Shown here in pieces: positions 1 through 6,991 of a stretch of DNA of 7,311 nucleotides (the stretch's first letter is position 1; every line of letters starts with the position of its first letter). Position numbers and translations under genes: made by a program. The DNA comes from Sulfuricella sp. (lineage in GTDB: Bacteria > Pseudomonadota > Gammaproteobacteria > Burkholderiales > Sulfuricellaceae): contig JAUYEK010000082.1 in assembly GCA_030691435.1 (NCBI GenBank), positions 1-7,311 on the forward strand. Direction: 5' to 3'. The notes beneath the pieces were generated by a model. It did not search any database, was not told the DNA's origin, and saw nothing but the letters and a program-made list of their open reading frames with translations.

Positions 1-863
1 GCATCCAGGCCGATCATGTCATCCTGGCGGTCGGCCACAGCGCGCGCGACACTTTCCAGATGCTCTACGACCGGGGGGTTTATATCGAGGCCAAACCCTT
101 TTCCATCGGCTTCCGCATCGAGCACCCGCAATCACTGATCGACACCTGCCGTTTCGGCAAGAACGCCGGCAATCCCTTGCTCGGCGCCGCCGATTACAAG
201 CTGGTCCATCATTGCAGCAACGGCCGTTCGGTCTACAGTTTCTGCATGTGTCCGGGCGGCCAGGTGGTGGCGGCGGCATCGGAGCCGGGCCGGGTCGTGA
301 CCAACGGCATGAGCCAGTATTCGCGCAGCGAGCGCAACGCCAACAGCGGCCTCGTGGTCGACATCACCCCCGCCGACTTCCCGGGCGACCCGCTGGCGGG
401 CATCGCCTTCCAGCGCCACTGGGAGGAGCGCGCATATGAACTGGGCGGGCGGAACTACCAAGCGCCGGGGCAGCTGGTGGGCGACTTTCTGGCAGGCAAA
501 CCTTCCACGGAATTCGGCTCGGTGCAGCCGTCCTACACGCCCGGCGTGCATCTGGCCGATCTCGGCAGCGCCCTGCCGGATTACGCCATCGCGGCGATCC
601 GCGAGGCCATCCCCGCCTTCGACAAACAGATCAAGGGGTTTTCCATGCACGATGCCATGCTGACCGGCGTGGAGACGCGCACCTCGTCCCCGGTCCGCAT
701 CAAGCGCAACGACGACTTCCAGAGCCTGAACACGCGGGGACTCTTTCCCGCGGGAGAGGGCGCGGGCTACGCCGGAGGCATTCTTTCAGCGGCGGTGGAT
801 GGCATCAAGGTGGCCGAGGCTGTGGCTTTGAGCATGGTTCGCGAGGGTGCGCGTAGCGACTGA
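1..863 (+). CDS. FAD-dependent dehydrogenase (COG2509 type), 3' part
   Basis: This is the C-terminal 286 residues of a flavoprotein that begins before the window; the open frame runs from base 3 with no start needed. The visible part opens with the VILAVGHSARDTFQML segment typical of uncharacterised FAD-dependent dehydrogenases (COG2509, NAD(P)/FAD-dependent oxidoreductases). It continues with the conserved KPFSIGFRIEHP and FCMCPGGQVVAAASE stretches, and ends with the LFPAGEGAGYAGGI motif that closes the FAD site in this superfamily. The enzyme is probably cytoplasmic; its substrate is not known to me. GC content is high and codon use is strongly GC-ending, unlike the operon to its right. The gene converges on the methyltransferase gene, so it is not part of that operon. 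It looks like an ordinary chromosomal flank. The family call is firm; the reaction is not. Confidence 0.88.
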   Translation, partial: IQADHVILAVGHSARDTFQMLYDRGVYIEAKPFSIGFRIEHPQSLIDTCRFGKNAGNPLLGAADYKLVHHCSNGRSVYSFCMCPGGQVVAAASEPGRVVTNGMSQYSRSERNANSGLVVDITPADFPGDPLAGIAFQRHWEERAYELGGRNYQAPGQLVGDFLAGKPSTEFGSVQPSYTPGVHLADLGSALPDYAIAAIREAIPAFDKQIKGFSMHDAMLTGVETRTSSPVRIKRNDDFQSLNTRGLFPAGEGAGYAGGILSAAVDGIKVAEAVALSMVREGARSD

Positions 864-908
864 GTGATGACGAAGGTCAATCCTTACTGACATCAAGCCA
901 CCGAAGAC

Positions 909-932
909 GCATTGATTTCTCGAGAATAATGC
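909..932. repeat. Imperfect inverted repeat between convergent genes
   Basis: Five-base arms GCATT (909-913) and AATGC (928-932) enclose the perfect 10-base palindrome TTCTCGAGAA. The repeat sits between the stop codons of two convergent genes, where a bidirectional terminator is expected. However, neither strand has a T-run after it and the two centres are offset by half a base pair. It is a weak candidate only; the rest of 864-957 shows nothing I can name. Confidence 0.25.
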
Positions 933-957
933 AAATGTAATCTGGAAACCACGGTTT

Positions 958-1857
958 TTAGGATGATTGGACACTTGGACGGGGCATTACTGTCTGAGCG
1001 AGTCTGGTTTGGGCTAACGTGACGTTCTCTTCGATCAACTCGATACCAACAAAGCGCCTATTAAGCTCTTTGCACGCAACGCCTACGGAACCAGACCCAG
1101 CAAACGGATCCAACACAAGCGCCCCTTCCTTAGTGCTAGCCAGAACGCACGGGCGAATTAGCTCCACAGGGAAAGGCGCCGCATGTCCTTTGACCCCCGT
1201 ATTGACTGCACTACTCCATACGCTGCGACTTGGCCGAAAGCGATCCGTATCATTCGCGCGAAGCACATCCCAGTCAAACGAATATTTCTCTGATTTTGAA
1301 AGCAAAAAAATATGCTCATGGCTTTGATGAGGGCGATCCTTAACGGATTCAGGAATCGGATTCAGCTTATGCCAAATAGACTCAGATCTGAGATACCAAC
1401 CATCAGCCTGAAGTCTGAAAGCCACCCTCCATGCGAGACCGATTAAATCCTTTCGCTTTAGACCTTCAGGCGTTCTGGGACGACTCGTCATCCCGCGATG
1501 CGTGTGACGCTTGTCGGTATCTCGATAGGTGCGGTTTCCTGATGTGTAACCATCGCCAATGATGAGCCACATCGTACCATCATCCGCCATAACCTCTCTA
1601 ATCGCTTGAAACACACCGCTGAGCGTATCAAGATACTCGTCTAGTGTCGGTTCCGCTCCGATTTCATTTGGAGCACCATACGACCTGAGACCCCAATAGG
1701 GAGGGGATGTTATGACAGACTGAACGGTTCCAGATTCGATTGCAGAAATTGCTGATCGCGCGTCCCCAACCAAGACAGCATGGTCTGAACCCGCCAATCT
1801 TGATTGGAGCGACAGCGTCTTGATGTTCTTTCTGAGCTGCTTTGAAATTACCCCCAA
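958..1857 (-). CDS. Site-specific DNA methyltransferase, probably N4-cytosine
   Basis: This 299-aa protein has the beta-class motif order. Catalytic motif IV, TSPPYW, is at about residues 50-55. A target-recognition middle region follows (about 105-225), then the AdoMet-binding motif I, LDPFAGSGSVG, at about 249-259 and FVGIEL (motif II) at about 269-274. SPPY is typical of N4-cytosine enzymes, whereas N6-adenine enzymes usually carry (D/N)PPY. The product would transfer methyl groups from AdoMet to a specific DNA site. The chosen start is a TTG five bases after the stop of the upstream gene; no good Shine-Dalgarno sequence is visible, and no ATG in frame lies before motif IV, so translation may be coupled. 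It is the last gene of the operon. No endonuclease gene is in the window, so it may be an orphan or a self-marking partner of the system. The class is confident; the base specificity is less so. Confidence 0.85.
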   Translation of the reverse strand: MGVISKQLRKNIKTLSLQSRLAGSDHAVLVGDARSAISAIESGTVQSVITSPPYWGLRSYGAPNEIGAEPTLDEYLDTLSGVFQAIREVMADDGTMWLIIGDGYTSGNRTYRDTDKRHTHRGMTSRPRTPEGLKRKDLIGLAWRVAFRLQADGWYLRSESIWHKLNPIPESVKDRPHQSHEHIFLLSKSEKYSFDWDVLRANDTDRFRPSRSVWSSAVNTGVKGHAAPFPVELIRPCVLASTKEGALVLDPFAGSGSVGVACKELNRRFVGIELIEENVTLAQTRLAQTVMPRPSVQSS

Positions 1858-1862
1858 AATGG

Positions 1863-2315
1863 CTAGGAAGCTTCAAACTGCCGAACTAACTCAAGGACGT
1901 CCCTTTTAAAGGTAAAATCTCTCGACTCTTTGGCATAAACGATTAAGCTTGCTAACACTGATCGAAACAATCGCCACGTCCTTGGCATCTGCTCCTTTGA
2001 TTCAGTGCCAGTACGCAATTTCTTCAGCAAGAAGCCAATGCTCATGAGAATCCTGATCAAGGCAAATGCCGTGTCGGAATTGAAACTCTCCCGGAACTGC
2101 GAGGCAAAGGAGAGTGCTTCTTTGCTCAAATCAGCCCAAGCGTCCTTCTCAGCTTCCCAGACATCAGGAAGCTCAAAAAAACAAGCCTCAACGAGCTTCA
2201 AAAACTCGCTATGCAAGCTCGATAGCGCAGGACTTGCTATGGCTTGAGGAAAATTGGCGGCCGACGGCGCGTTGAAAAACCACTCAAGAGAAGATTTTTG
2301 GCTTGAAGGCATCAT
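1863..2315 (-). CDS. Hypothetical helical protein, 150 aa
   Basis: I do not recognise this 150-aa protein. It looks mainly alpha-helical, with no signal peptide. A mildly hydrophobic stretch at about 83-97 (AFALIRILMSIGFLL) is probably a buried helix rather than a membrane span, because it is short and is followed by a basic segment. A second amphipathic helical block is near the C-terminus (WRLFRSVLASLIVYAKES). The start is well supported: a strong AAAGGAG lies seven bases before the ATG, and that ATG overlaps the stop of the upstream gene as ATGA. Its stop is five bases before the methyltransferase start. It is therefore a true operon member, probably translated in coupling with the membrane protein before it. 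It may act as a small adaptor or partner for that protein, but this rests on position alone. Confidence 0.75.
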   Translation of the reverse strand: MMPSSQKSSLEWFFNAPSAANFPQAIASPALSSLHSEFLKLVEACFFELPDVWEAEKDAWADLSKEALSFASQFRESFNSDTAFALIRILMSIGFLLKKLRTGTESKEQMPRTWRLFRSVLASLIVYAKESRDFTFKRDVLELVRQFEAS

Positions 2316-3154
2316 TTTGGATCTCCTTTCCCCTGCGGCGATAATTTGATCAGCTCAGCAGTAAGTTCATTATCTAATAATTGTACAGCACCGGTTGTGC
2401 CCTGTGAAGAATCTTGCAACCTCCCTTTACCCTCCCCGCCATCCTCATCGACGCTCAGACCCTTTGGACTCCCAGCAGTTCTGGTAGATAGTGCTTGAAT
2501 GGAATTAATGACCATTCGCAGTATGTCGGTACCCACGTCTTTCTGAATTTCCAGGCACATTGCGAGAGCCTTTGCCTTGGGATTTATGAAGTCTTTGCTA
2601 GACTTAAGTAGCTCTAACTTCCTTTTTAAGGCCTCCACTTCAGCCTGGGGAATCGCCTCTTGGAGTGTCAAGCAAACGAGAAGAACATCAGGGTAAATTG
2701 CCTCAGAATCCACACCATCCATGAAGGAAATAACTTCTACCAATGCTGATGCTCCACGTGGCTTGTCGATCTGCCGATCAAGATATTGGTTAAACACGTT
2801 AAGTATTTGCGCAGGACCGACATCGACCTTCGGTCGGTTAGCACGACCATCGATAGCAAACAAGCTGCTGCGGAGGGCAAACATCGCCGCAAACCCAACC
2901 AGTGAGGCCTGCAACATTGCGAGTCCGGGACTAGTTGCAAAAAGTGCAACGATATTGGTCTTTTGAAGCGCTTCAGACGCGAACAACCCAATTCCTGCCG
3001 CTAAGCCGTTAATCGCATAATAAATACCCTGGGGATACCCCCAAAGAACCCATTCTGGCTTATTGCCTTTCCCATAGCGACTCAATAGCTCTACGACCGC
3101 CACGACGACTCCGACAATGACAGCGGAGAAATAGATAATCAAGTATTCAAACAT
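2312..3154 (-). CDS. Membrane protein with three predicted helices and cytoplasmic tail
   Basis: The product is about 280 aa. The N-terminal 100 residues are strongly hydrophobic, with helices at about 2-24 (FEYLIIYFSAVIVGVVVAVV), 42-58 (YYAINGLAAGIGLF region) and 74-99 (LAMLQASLVGFAAMFAL region). The rest (about 105-280) is soluble and largely helical, then a low-complexity Gly/Ser/Asp-rich stretch at about 228-256. I recognise no family. I chose the ATG at 3154 because AAGGA sits five bases before it and the protein then opens directly with the first membrane helix. An alternative ATG at 3172 overlaps the upstream stop as ATGA but has poor Shine-Dalgarno spacing; it would add six residues. 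The stop overlaps the next gene by four bases. In an operon with a possible protease/deaminase and an ATPase switch, an inner-membrane anchor or membrane effector is plausible, but this is inferred from context. Confidence 0.78.
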   Translation of the reverse strand: MFEYLIIYFSAVIVGVVVAVVELLSRYGKGNKPEWVLWGYPQGIYYAINGLAAGIGLFASEALQKTNIVALFATSPGLAMLQASLVGFAAMFALRSSLFAIDGRANRPKVDVGPAQILNVFNQYLDRQIDKPRGASALVEVISFMDGVDSEAIYPDVLLVCLTLQEAIPQAEVEALKRKLELLKSSKDFINPKAKALAMCLEIQKDVGTDILRMVINSIQALSTRTAGSPKGLSVDEDGGEGKGRLQDSSQGTTGAVQLLDNELTAELIKLSPQGKGDPK

Positions 3155-3159
3155 AATTG

Positions 3160-3164
3160 TCCTT
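3160..3164 (-). promoter_or_regulatory. Ribosome binding site deciding the membrane-protein start
   Basis: AAGGA on the minus strand is five bases upstream of the ATG at 3154. It lies downstream of the ATG pair at 3172/3169, so it favours the shorter protein that begins with the hydrophobic helix. Confidence 0.5.
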
Positions 3165-3168
3165 GTCA

Positions 3169-5334
3169 TCATCTCTTGAAATTGATATCTAACCGCTTAC
3201 CCGCTTTCTCGAACGCATCGACTTCCCAATCACTGAACTGCTGAGTTTTGTTGTGACTTAGAAGCCCGCGGTATTTGTTACCACGCATCGCACCATAAGG
3301 AGTTTTCGGCGGCGTTACGAGCCGAAAAAACCTTAATTGAGCAATGCGCATACCTGGATAAAGGATGATCGTTGAATGTCCGCAGTTCGCTATTTCAAGT
3401 GTTAAGCAGCCATCGAATCCGGCCTCGACCAAGTTCGCGGTCATATGCACCTGCAAGCCGAGCCGGGCAAAGCTGGAACGCCCTTCTATCTGAGCGGCAA
3501 CAGCATCCGGCAACTTAATGTATTCCCGCGTGTGCCCAAGAAGAAACTGACCTGGCCCAATAGAAATGCTCTTGAGAAAATCGACGTCCATTTCCATCGA
3601 ATCTGTCTCGTCGCCGTTGCCTCGATGAAGCGGATTTATCGATCCTTGTACATTTGAAAAAAAGATCTCGAAGTTATGGCCAAGCCTCAAATCGATAACG
3701 CTTCCACTCACTTGTCGTTCGGAATCGATTAACGGAATTACTCGCAATTCTCCTGACACGAGTAGCTCGCTAATTTGAATATCGGAGAGGAGACCTGGTG
3801 CGTCAGAGGGTTTAGGTAATGCGCCAACGACTTCGGTTGCCTTCTGAGGCAACTTCGCCTTCTCATTGAGCTTCGCGCTCTCATCGAGTATGCGGAACCA
3901 CTCAACCATTTGAAGCGATCGTTTCAGGCTCTCGTCCGCGCGATCAACTTTTGTCTTTAACGCATCCACCAGAAACTTGATGGATCTATCATCACTAGCC
4001 TTCCATTCATCGACAACCCCAAGAAAATCGAACTTGTACGCTTCGCAGCGATGCATCCATCCGGCGAGCATGATTTCGGCTGGTGTAGCCGCCCTCTGAG
4101 AGTTGCCCCCTTGTTCTTCTACCGAAGGGATTGGCAAACCCTTTCCAAGATCCTTAACTAATGTGTCCAAAGTATCGGATGAGATACTTGAGGTCTCGCG
4201 ATACTTGTTTCTTGGGAACTCTTGGCTTAGAAAGTCTCGAAAAAGGTGGAGTAACTGAAACAGATTGCCGGAATTCTGATGGCCTATCGAAAACAATCGA
4301 TAGATCCGTTTCTTTTCGTTCTCCATTGCCAGGAAAATTTTTGTCTTCGCTTCTGGATCCTCGGCGTCGAAACGAGACTCTGCAAATGCGAGAAGAAGCT
4401 TAAGCCTGAACCAAGCAGGTGGATATTTTGCCCCCTTCTTGGACGGCTCAGTTAGGTAGCACGGAATCCCAAAGAGGAAAGCATGCATTTGTGCAAAAAA
4501 CGCCGATGGCCCTGCCCTTGTAATCGCGAAAGCATCGCACCAACACTCTTGCAGCCACGCCTGAAGTTCAACCGTAAGGGTTTGCTCGTCTTGACTGCTG
4601 GAACAAGGTGAAATCCACTCCAATGCTTTTAATTTACGCTGTAGTCCTATCTGCGTACAAAATCTCACCCACAGACTTTCCGGACTGATATGAAAATGAC
4701 CGACTTCATGCAATAACGAGGACCATCTACACGGGTTCCCAAGATCGATTCGTGGCAAGGAAACATAGCCGATATTCGTGTAAGGCTGCGGGGTTGATGT
4801 TTCCTCAACAAGGTGCTTTTCTGCAAAGTCAGCTAGGTTACCCAGAATTGCTTGCGCGGCCTCACGTTCGATCTTTTCTGCCTCCGGGTTCAAGAACAAG
4901 TAACGATCATGGGCTTGGTCGCCAAGCGCTTCACTCGCGAACACCTCAGGTAGCCCACCAAATTCCGCTGCGCCTTCCGCGTCCGGGCTACTAAGCAACG
5001 TCTGACGCAGATAGCTGACCAATTCAATGGGTTCGTGAGGCCTTGGTACTGCGACCAATACTCTGGTATGGATAAGAGCGAGTCGATTTAGAGATGCAAG
5101 CAAATGCGCCAAATTTTTTTCAGCGCTGGATGACTCAGATATCCCGCTTAATATCTCCTCAATTTGTGCAAGTAATAGGTGTTGCGCTTCTTTGGCGATC
5201 TTGAGTTGAGCCGTTGTTCGCGCGCCAGGACGAGACGCAATGCGACACGACCGTTCAACGTGGCTATATAAACGAATCGCCCGCTCCAATACTTCAAACA
5301 GGAGCAAAGAAGCATCATCACGTTGCGAGTTCAT
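3169..5334 (-). CDS. Fusion of HEXXH zincin-like region and dCTP deaminase (Dcd-fold) domain
   Basis: This is a chain of about 721 aa. The N-terminal 180 residues are helical and unrecognised. At about residues 209-213 is HEVGH, a zinc-metalloprotease HEXXH motif, followed about 50 residues later by an ECWCDAFA segment that could supply the third zinc ligand, as in gluzincins. A helical linker leads to a C-terminal domain at about 515-700 that reads as dCTP deaminase: SVIDLRLG, then RSSFARLGL, HMTA, GFDG, TLE and finally NKYRG. Against E. coli Dcd as I recall it, the spacing from the RSS arginine to the catalytic glutamate is identical (28 residues), with the equivalents of S111, R115, T123, A124 and E138 all present. 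It would convert dCTP to dUTP and ammonia, or bind nucleotide as a sensor. I chose the ATG at 5334, with CAGGTG six bases upstream. An in-frame ATG at 5427 would overlap the previous gene by 110 bases. The deaminase domain is confident; protease activity is likely but unproven. Confidence 0.85.
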   Translation of the reverse strand: MNSQRDDASLLLFEVLERAIRLYSHVERSCRIASRPGARTTAQLKIAKEAQHLLLAQIEEILSGISESSSAEKNLAHLLASLNRLALIHTRVLVAVPRPHEPIELVSYLRQTLLSSPDAEGAAEFGGLPEVFASEALGDQAHDRYLFLNPEAEKIEREAAQAILGNLADFAEKHLVEETSTPQPYTNIGYVSLPRIDLGNPCRWSSLLHEVGHFHISPESLWVRFCTQIGLQRKLKALEWISPCSSSQDEQTLTVELQAWLQECWCDAFAITRAGPSAFFAQMHAFLFGIPCYLTEPSKKGAKYPPAWFRLKLLLAFAESRFDAEDPEAKTKIFLAMENEKKRIYRLFSIGHQNSGNLFQLLHLFRDFLSQEFPRNKYRETSSISSDTLDTLVKDLGKGLPIPSVEEQGGNSQRAATPAEIMLAGWMHRCEAYKFDFLGVVDEWKASDDRSIKFLVDALKTKVDRADESLKRSLQMVEWFRILDESAKLNEKAKLPQKATEVVGALPKPSDAPGLLSDIQISELLVSGELRVIPLIDSERQVSGSVIDLRLGHNFEIFFSNVQGSINPLHRGNGDETDSMEMDVDFLKSISIGPGQFLLGHTREYIKLPDAVAAQIEGRSSFARLGLQVHMTANLVEAGFDGCLTLEIANCGHSTIILYPGMRIAQLRFFRLVTPPKTPYGAMRGNKYRGLLSHNKTQQFSDWEVDAFEKAGKRLDINFKR

Positions 5335-5815
5335 TGCTTGCACCTGGAAAGACATATTCTGTTTCTGGATGTTCTGTGCCAGCGGTTGCATTCTGGTCAT
5401 AGACTTCGATACGTATATCGATTCCATGCGTTTCGCAATATCTGTTGATCAAAGTCACGACTGTGACTAAATCATCATTTGTACCGCTGGATACCTCATC
5501 AGATATTTGAAAGAACACTCCTGCCATTGGCTCGATTGCTCCGAAATCGATGCTGGTCATGATTCTCAAGAGTTTTTTCCCCTTGGTGTCCATGGAGGCA
5601 ACTCTAAGTAAGCGCAACGCTTGATCAAGATATAGGGAAGAGTGTTGATACAAGAGATAGCATTGTCGAAGATCGAGCGTAACGCAGGAAATATTGGCTT
5701 GTTGCTTGGCGGCAATCGCTTTACCCAATTCCAAAGAGCTTTCGAATTCATCAAGATCAATAAAGCCATCTGAAAACGCGCTAATCCGGATTTCCCGATT
5801 GAGCCGTTCCTTCAT
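5318..5815 (-). CDS. STAS-like domain protein, likely partner of the upstream ATPase
   Basis: The product is 165 aa. A beta-strand and helix pattern around ISCVTLDLRQC (about 42-52) followed by a helix (SSLYLDQALRLL), and a second strand after TKGKKLLRIMT (about 77-87), fit a STAS-like fold such as the DUF4325 group. Proteins of that kind are often found beside GHKL ATPases. Sequence support is modest and the family name is my best guess. There is no membrane segment. The start is supported by GGAG eight bases upstream and by an ATGA overlap with the stop of the ATPase gene, so the two are probably translated together in balanced amounts. The 3' end overlaps the next gene by 17 bases. By analogy with anti-sigma and anti-anti-sigma partner switching, it may be bound or phosphorylated by the ATPase; this is inference. 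Confidence 0.72.
   Translation of the reverse strand: MKERLNREIRISAFSDGFIDLDEFESSLELGKAIAAKQQANISCVTLDLRQCYLLYQHSSLYLDQALRLLRVASMDTKGKKLLRIMTSIDFGAIEPMAGVFFQISDEVSSGTNDDLVTVVTLINRYCETHGIDIRIEVYDQNATAGTEHPETEYVFPGASNELAT
5341..5346 (-). promoter_or_regulatory. Ribosome binding site deciding the start of the fusion protein
   Basis: CAGGTG on the minus strand lies six bases upstream of the ATG at 5334. The upstream in-frame ATGs at 5427 and 5355 have no comparable site, and 5427 would run 110 bases into the previous gene. This favours the 721-aa form. Confidence 0.5.
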
Positions 5816-6864
5816 CGAGAATACTCCAACTCACCGAAAAACATCAGCAACGAAGGGGAGCAAGTATTAATCCCGAACCTCCGTATTTCGGCATGGCTAT
5901 AAGGTGACGAAAGTTGCGTCAATATCCACATGCTGTCTGCCTCTTTGAGTGATAGCCGAATTCCACATTTCCTCGAACCTTCGACGATGTACATCAACCC
6001 AAGTCCAAAATTTACGCCATTGCCACTCTTCGTCGAATGACCTGGTTGTAGCGCCCAATGTAATATGTCCGAGAAGGCACCATTTTGAGACAAACGAATT
6101 AAATGCTTAGTTTTTTCAGATGATAGCTCATTTTCGATGGCATCAAGACTTTCGGTCCGGCCTGATTGAGTGGCTAAAGTCTTAATATGATGTCGCACTG
6201 TTCGACTGATACCTTCCCCGGTATCACAATATGAAAAAGCAAACTTCCCTTTGCGCGCGCTGCTTTCAATAAATGAGAGCCCAAGCAATGCAGGTCGCCC
6301 TGAGTGATCGAAAGTGTTTTTTACCATCTCAAGCAAGATTATCATGACCTGCTCATGGACAAATCGGCGAGCCTCATCCCTGTTAAGAAAGTTCTTAATC
6401 TCCCTCTTGGCGTAAGAAATCAATTGATCTCGATCACCTTGCCCCGGCCTAATGCTGACGACCGTTTCCCAATGAAAAAGTTGCTCATCCAATAAGCATT
6501 TCTGAGCTGACGCGGGCACATCGTCGATCTGGTCAAAAAGTCTCTGTTCTAAGCTAAGTTCTAGGCCGAGTCGGGCAAGGTGCATCTTCAACCCCAAGGA
6601 TTCAAGCGTCGACGCAACCGCTCTTGACGTCGGCATATCGATAGTGATAGTAGCATCGGAGACCATGGAACGCGCCTGAACTACCCGTGCTAAAAATATT
6701 GACAATCCGATAGCATCTACTTGATGAACTTGAGAAAAATCCAAGTTTAGCCGAGCAAATTTGCCTTGAGGCAATGTATCATGCGCCTTCAACAAAGGGT
6801 TCAGCCCGACAAGTTCAGACCAGGCCTTTATCTGATATGGCTTAGATATTATGCCTTTTGCCAT
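5812..6864 (-). CDS. STAS-like plus GHKL/HATPase protein
   Basis: The product is 350 aa, soluble. The N-terminal part (about 35-105) contains LNLDFSQVHQVDAIGLSIFLAR, which reads as the core strand, loop and helix of a STAS-like domain, where anti-anti-sigma proteins carry their DSSGL region; here it is DAIGL. The C-terminal part is a GHKL ATP-binding domain with all main boxes: N-box ELLEMVKN-like at about 177-188 (E179, N183, D186, H187), G1 box DTGEGI at 214-219, and a G2 region GNGVNFGLGL at about 281-290. No histidine-kinase dimerisation domain or membrane segment is seen, so it is closer to SpoIIAB/RsbW-type serine kinases or conformational ATPases than to a sensor kinase. It is the first gene of the operon. 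The ATG at 6864 has only a weak purine-rich sequence before it. It likely controls the downstream genes' products; the partner is inferred. Confidence 0.83.
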   Translation of the reverse strand: MAKGIISKPYQIKAWSELVGLNPLLKAHDTLPQGKFARLNLDFSQVHQVDAIGLSIFLARVVQARSMVSDATITIDMPTSRAVASTLESLGLKMHLARLGLELSLEQRLFDQIDDVPASAQKCLLDEQLFHWETVVSIRPGQGDRDQLISYAKREIKNFLNRDEARRFVHEQVMIILLEMVKNTFDHSGRPALLGLSFIESSARKGKFAFSYCDTGEGISRTVRHHIKTLATQSGRTESLDAIENELSSEKTKHLIRLSQNGAFSDILHWALQPGHSTKSGNGVNFGLGLMYIVEGSRKCGIRLSLKEADSMWILTQLSSPYSHAEIRRFGINTCSPSLLMFFGELEYSR

Positions 6865-6969
6865 TTTTCAACTTTCGGATCGTTAATTCATGCTACATAA
6901 GCGCTTTCATCTCCTCGTCGTATGAACAGGGAGACCGCAGTCCATTTACTATTATTCCACGTAACCGTT

Positions 6970-6991
6970 GTCATATCACTGTTTATATGAC
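6970..6991. promoter_or_regulatory. Interrupted palindrome, possible operator
   Basis: Perfect seven-base arms GTCATAT and ATATGAC are separated by eight bases, about 106 bases upstream of the operon start. The layout suits a dimeric repressor with half-sites about one and a half helical turns apart. No DNA-binding regulator is encoded in the window, so the binder would be elsewhere. In an AT-rich gap such a repeat can arise by chance. Confidence 0.35.

Noticed and set aside
132..650. 172-aa minus-strand open frame inside the dehydrogenase gene
   Set aside because: Long antisense frames are common in high-GC genes; the sense frame has clear family motifs.
945..960. AAAC/GTTT hairpin followed by T-rich bases as a terminator for the dehydrogenase
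   Set aside because: The stem is only four weak pairs, and it overlaps the methyltransferase stop codon.
1304..1310. Run of seven A (T on the coding strand) in the methyltransferase gene as a phase-variation tract
   Set aside because: Similar seven-base runs occur elsewhere in this AT-rich block (2175-2181, 5114-5120); too short to argue for slippage switching.
1664..1876. 70-aa minus-strand frame across the methyltransferase start, considered as a frameshifted N-terminus
   Set aside because: The methyltransferase frame already contains a normal lead-in to motif IV (VLVGDARSAI), so no missing part needs explaining.
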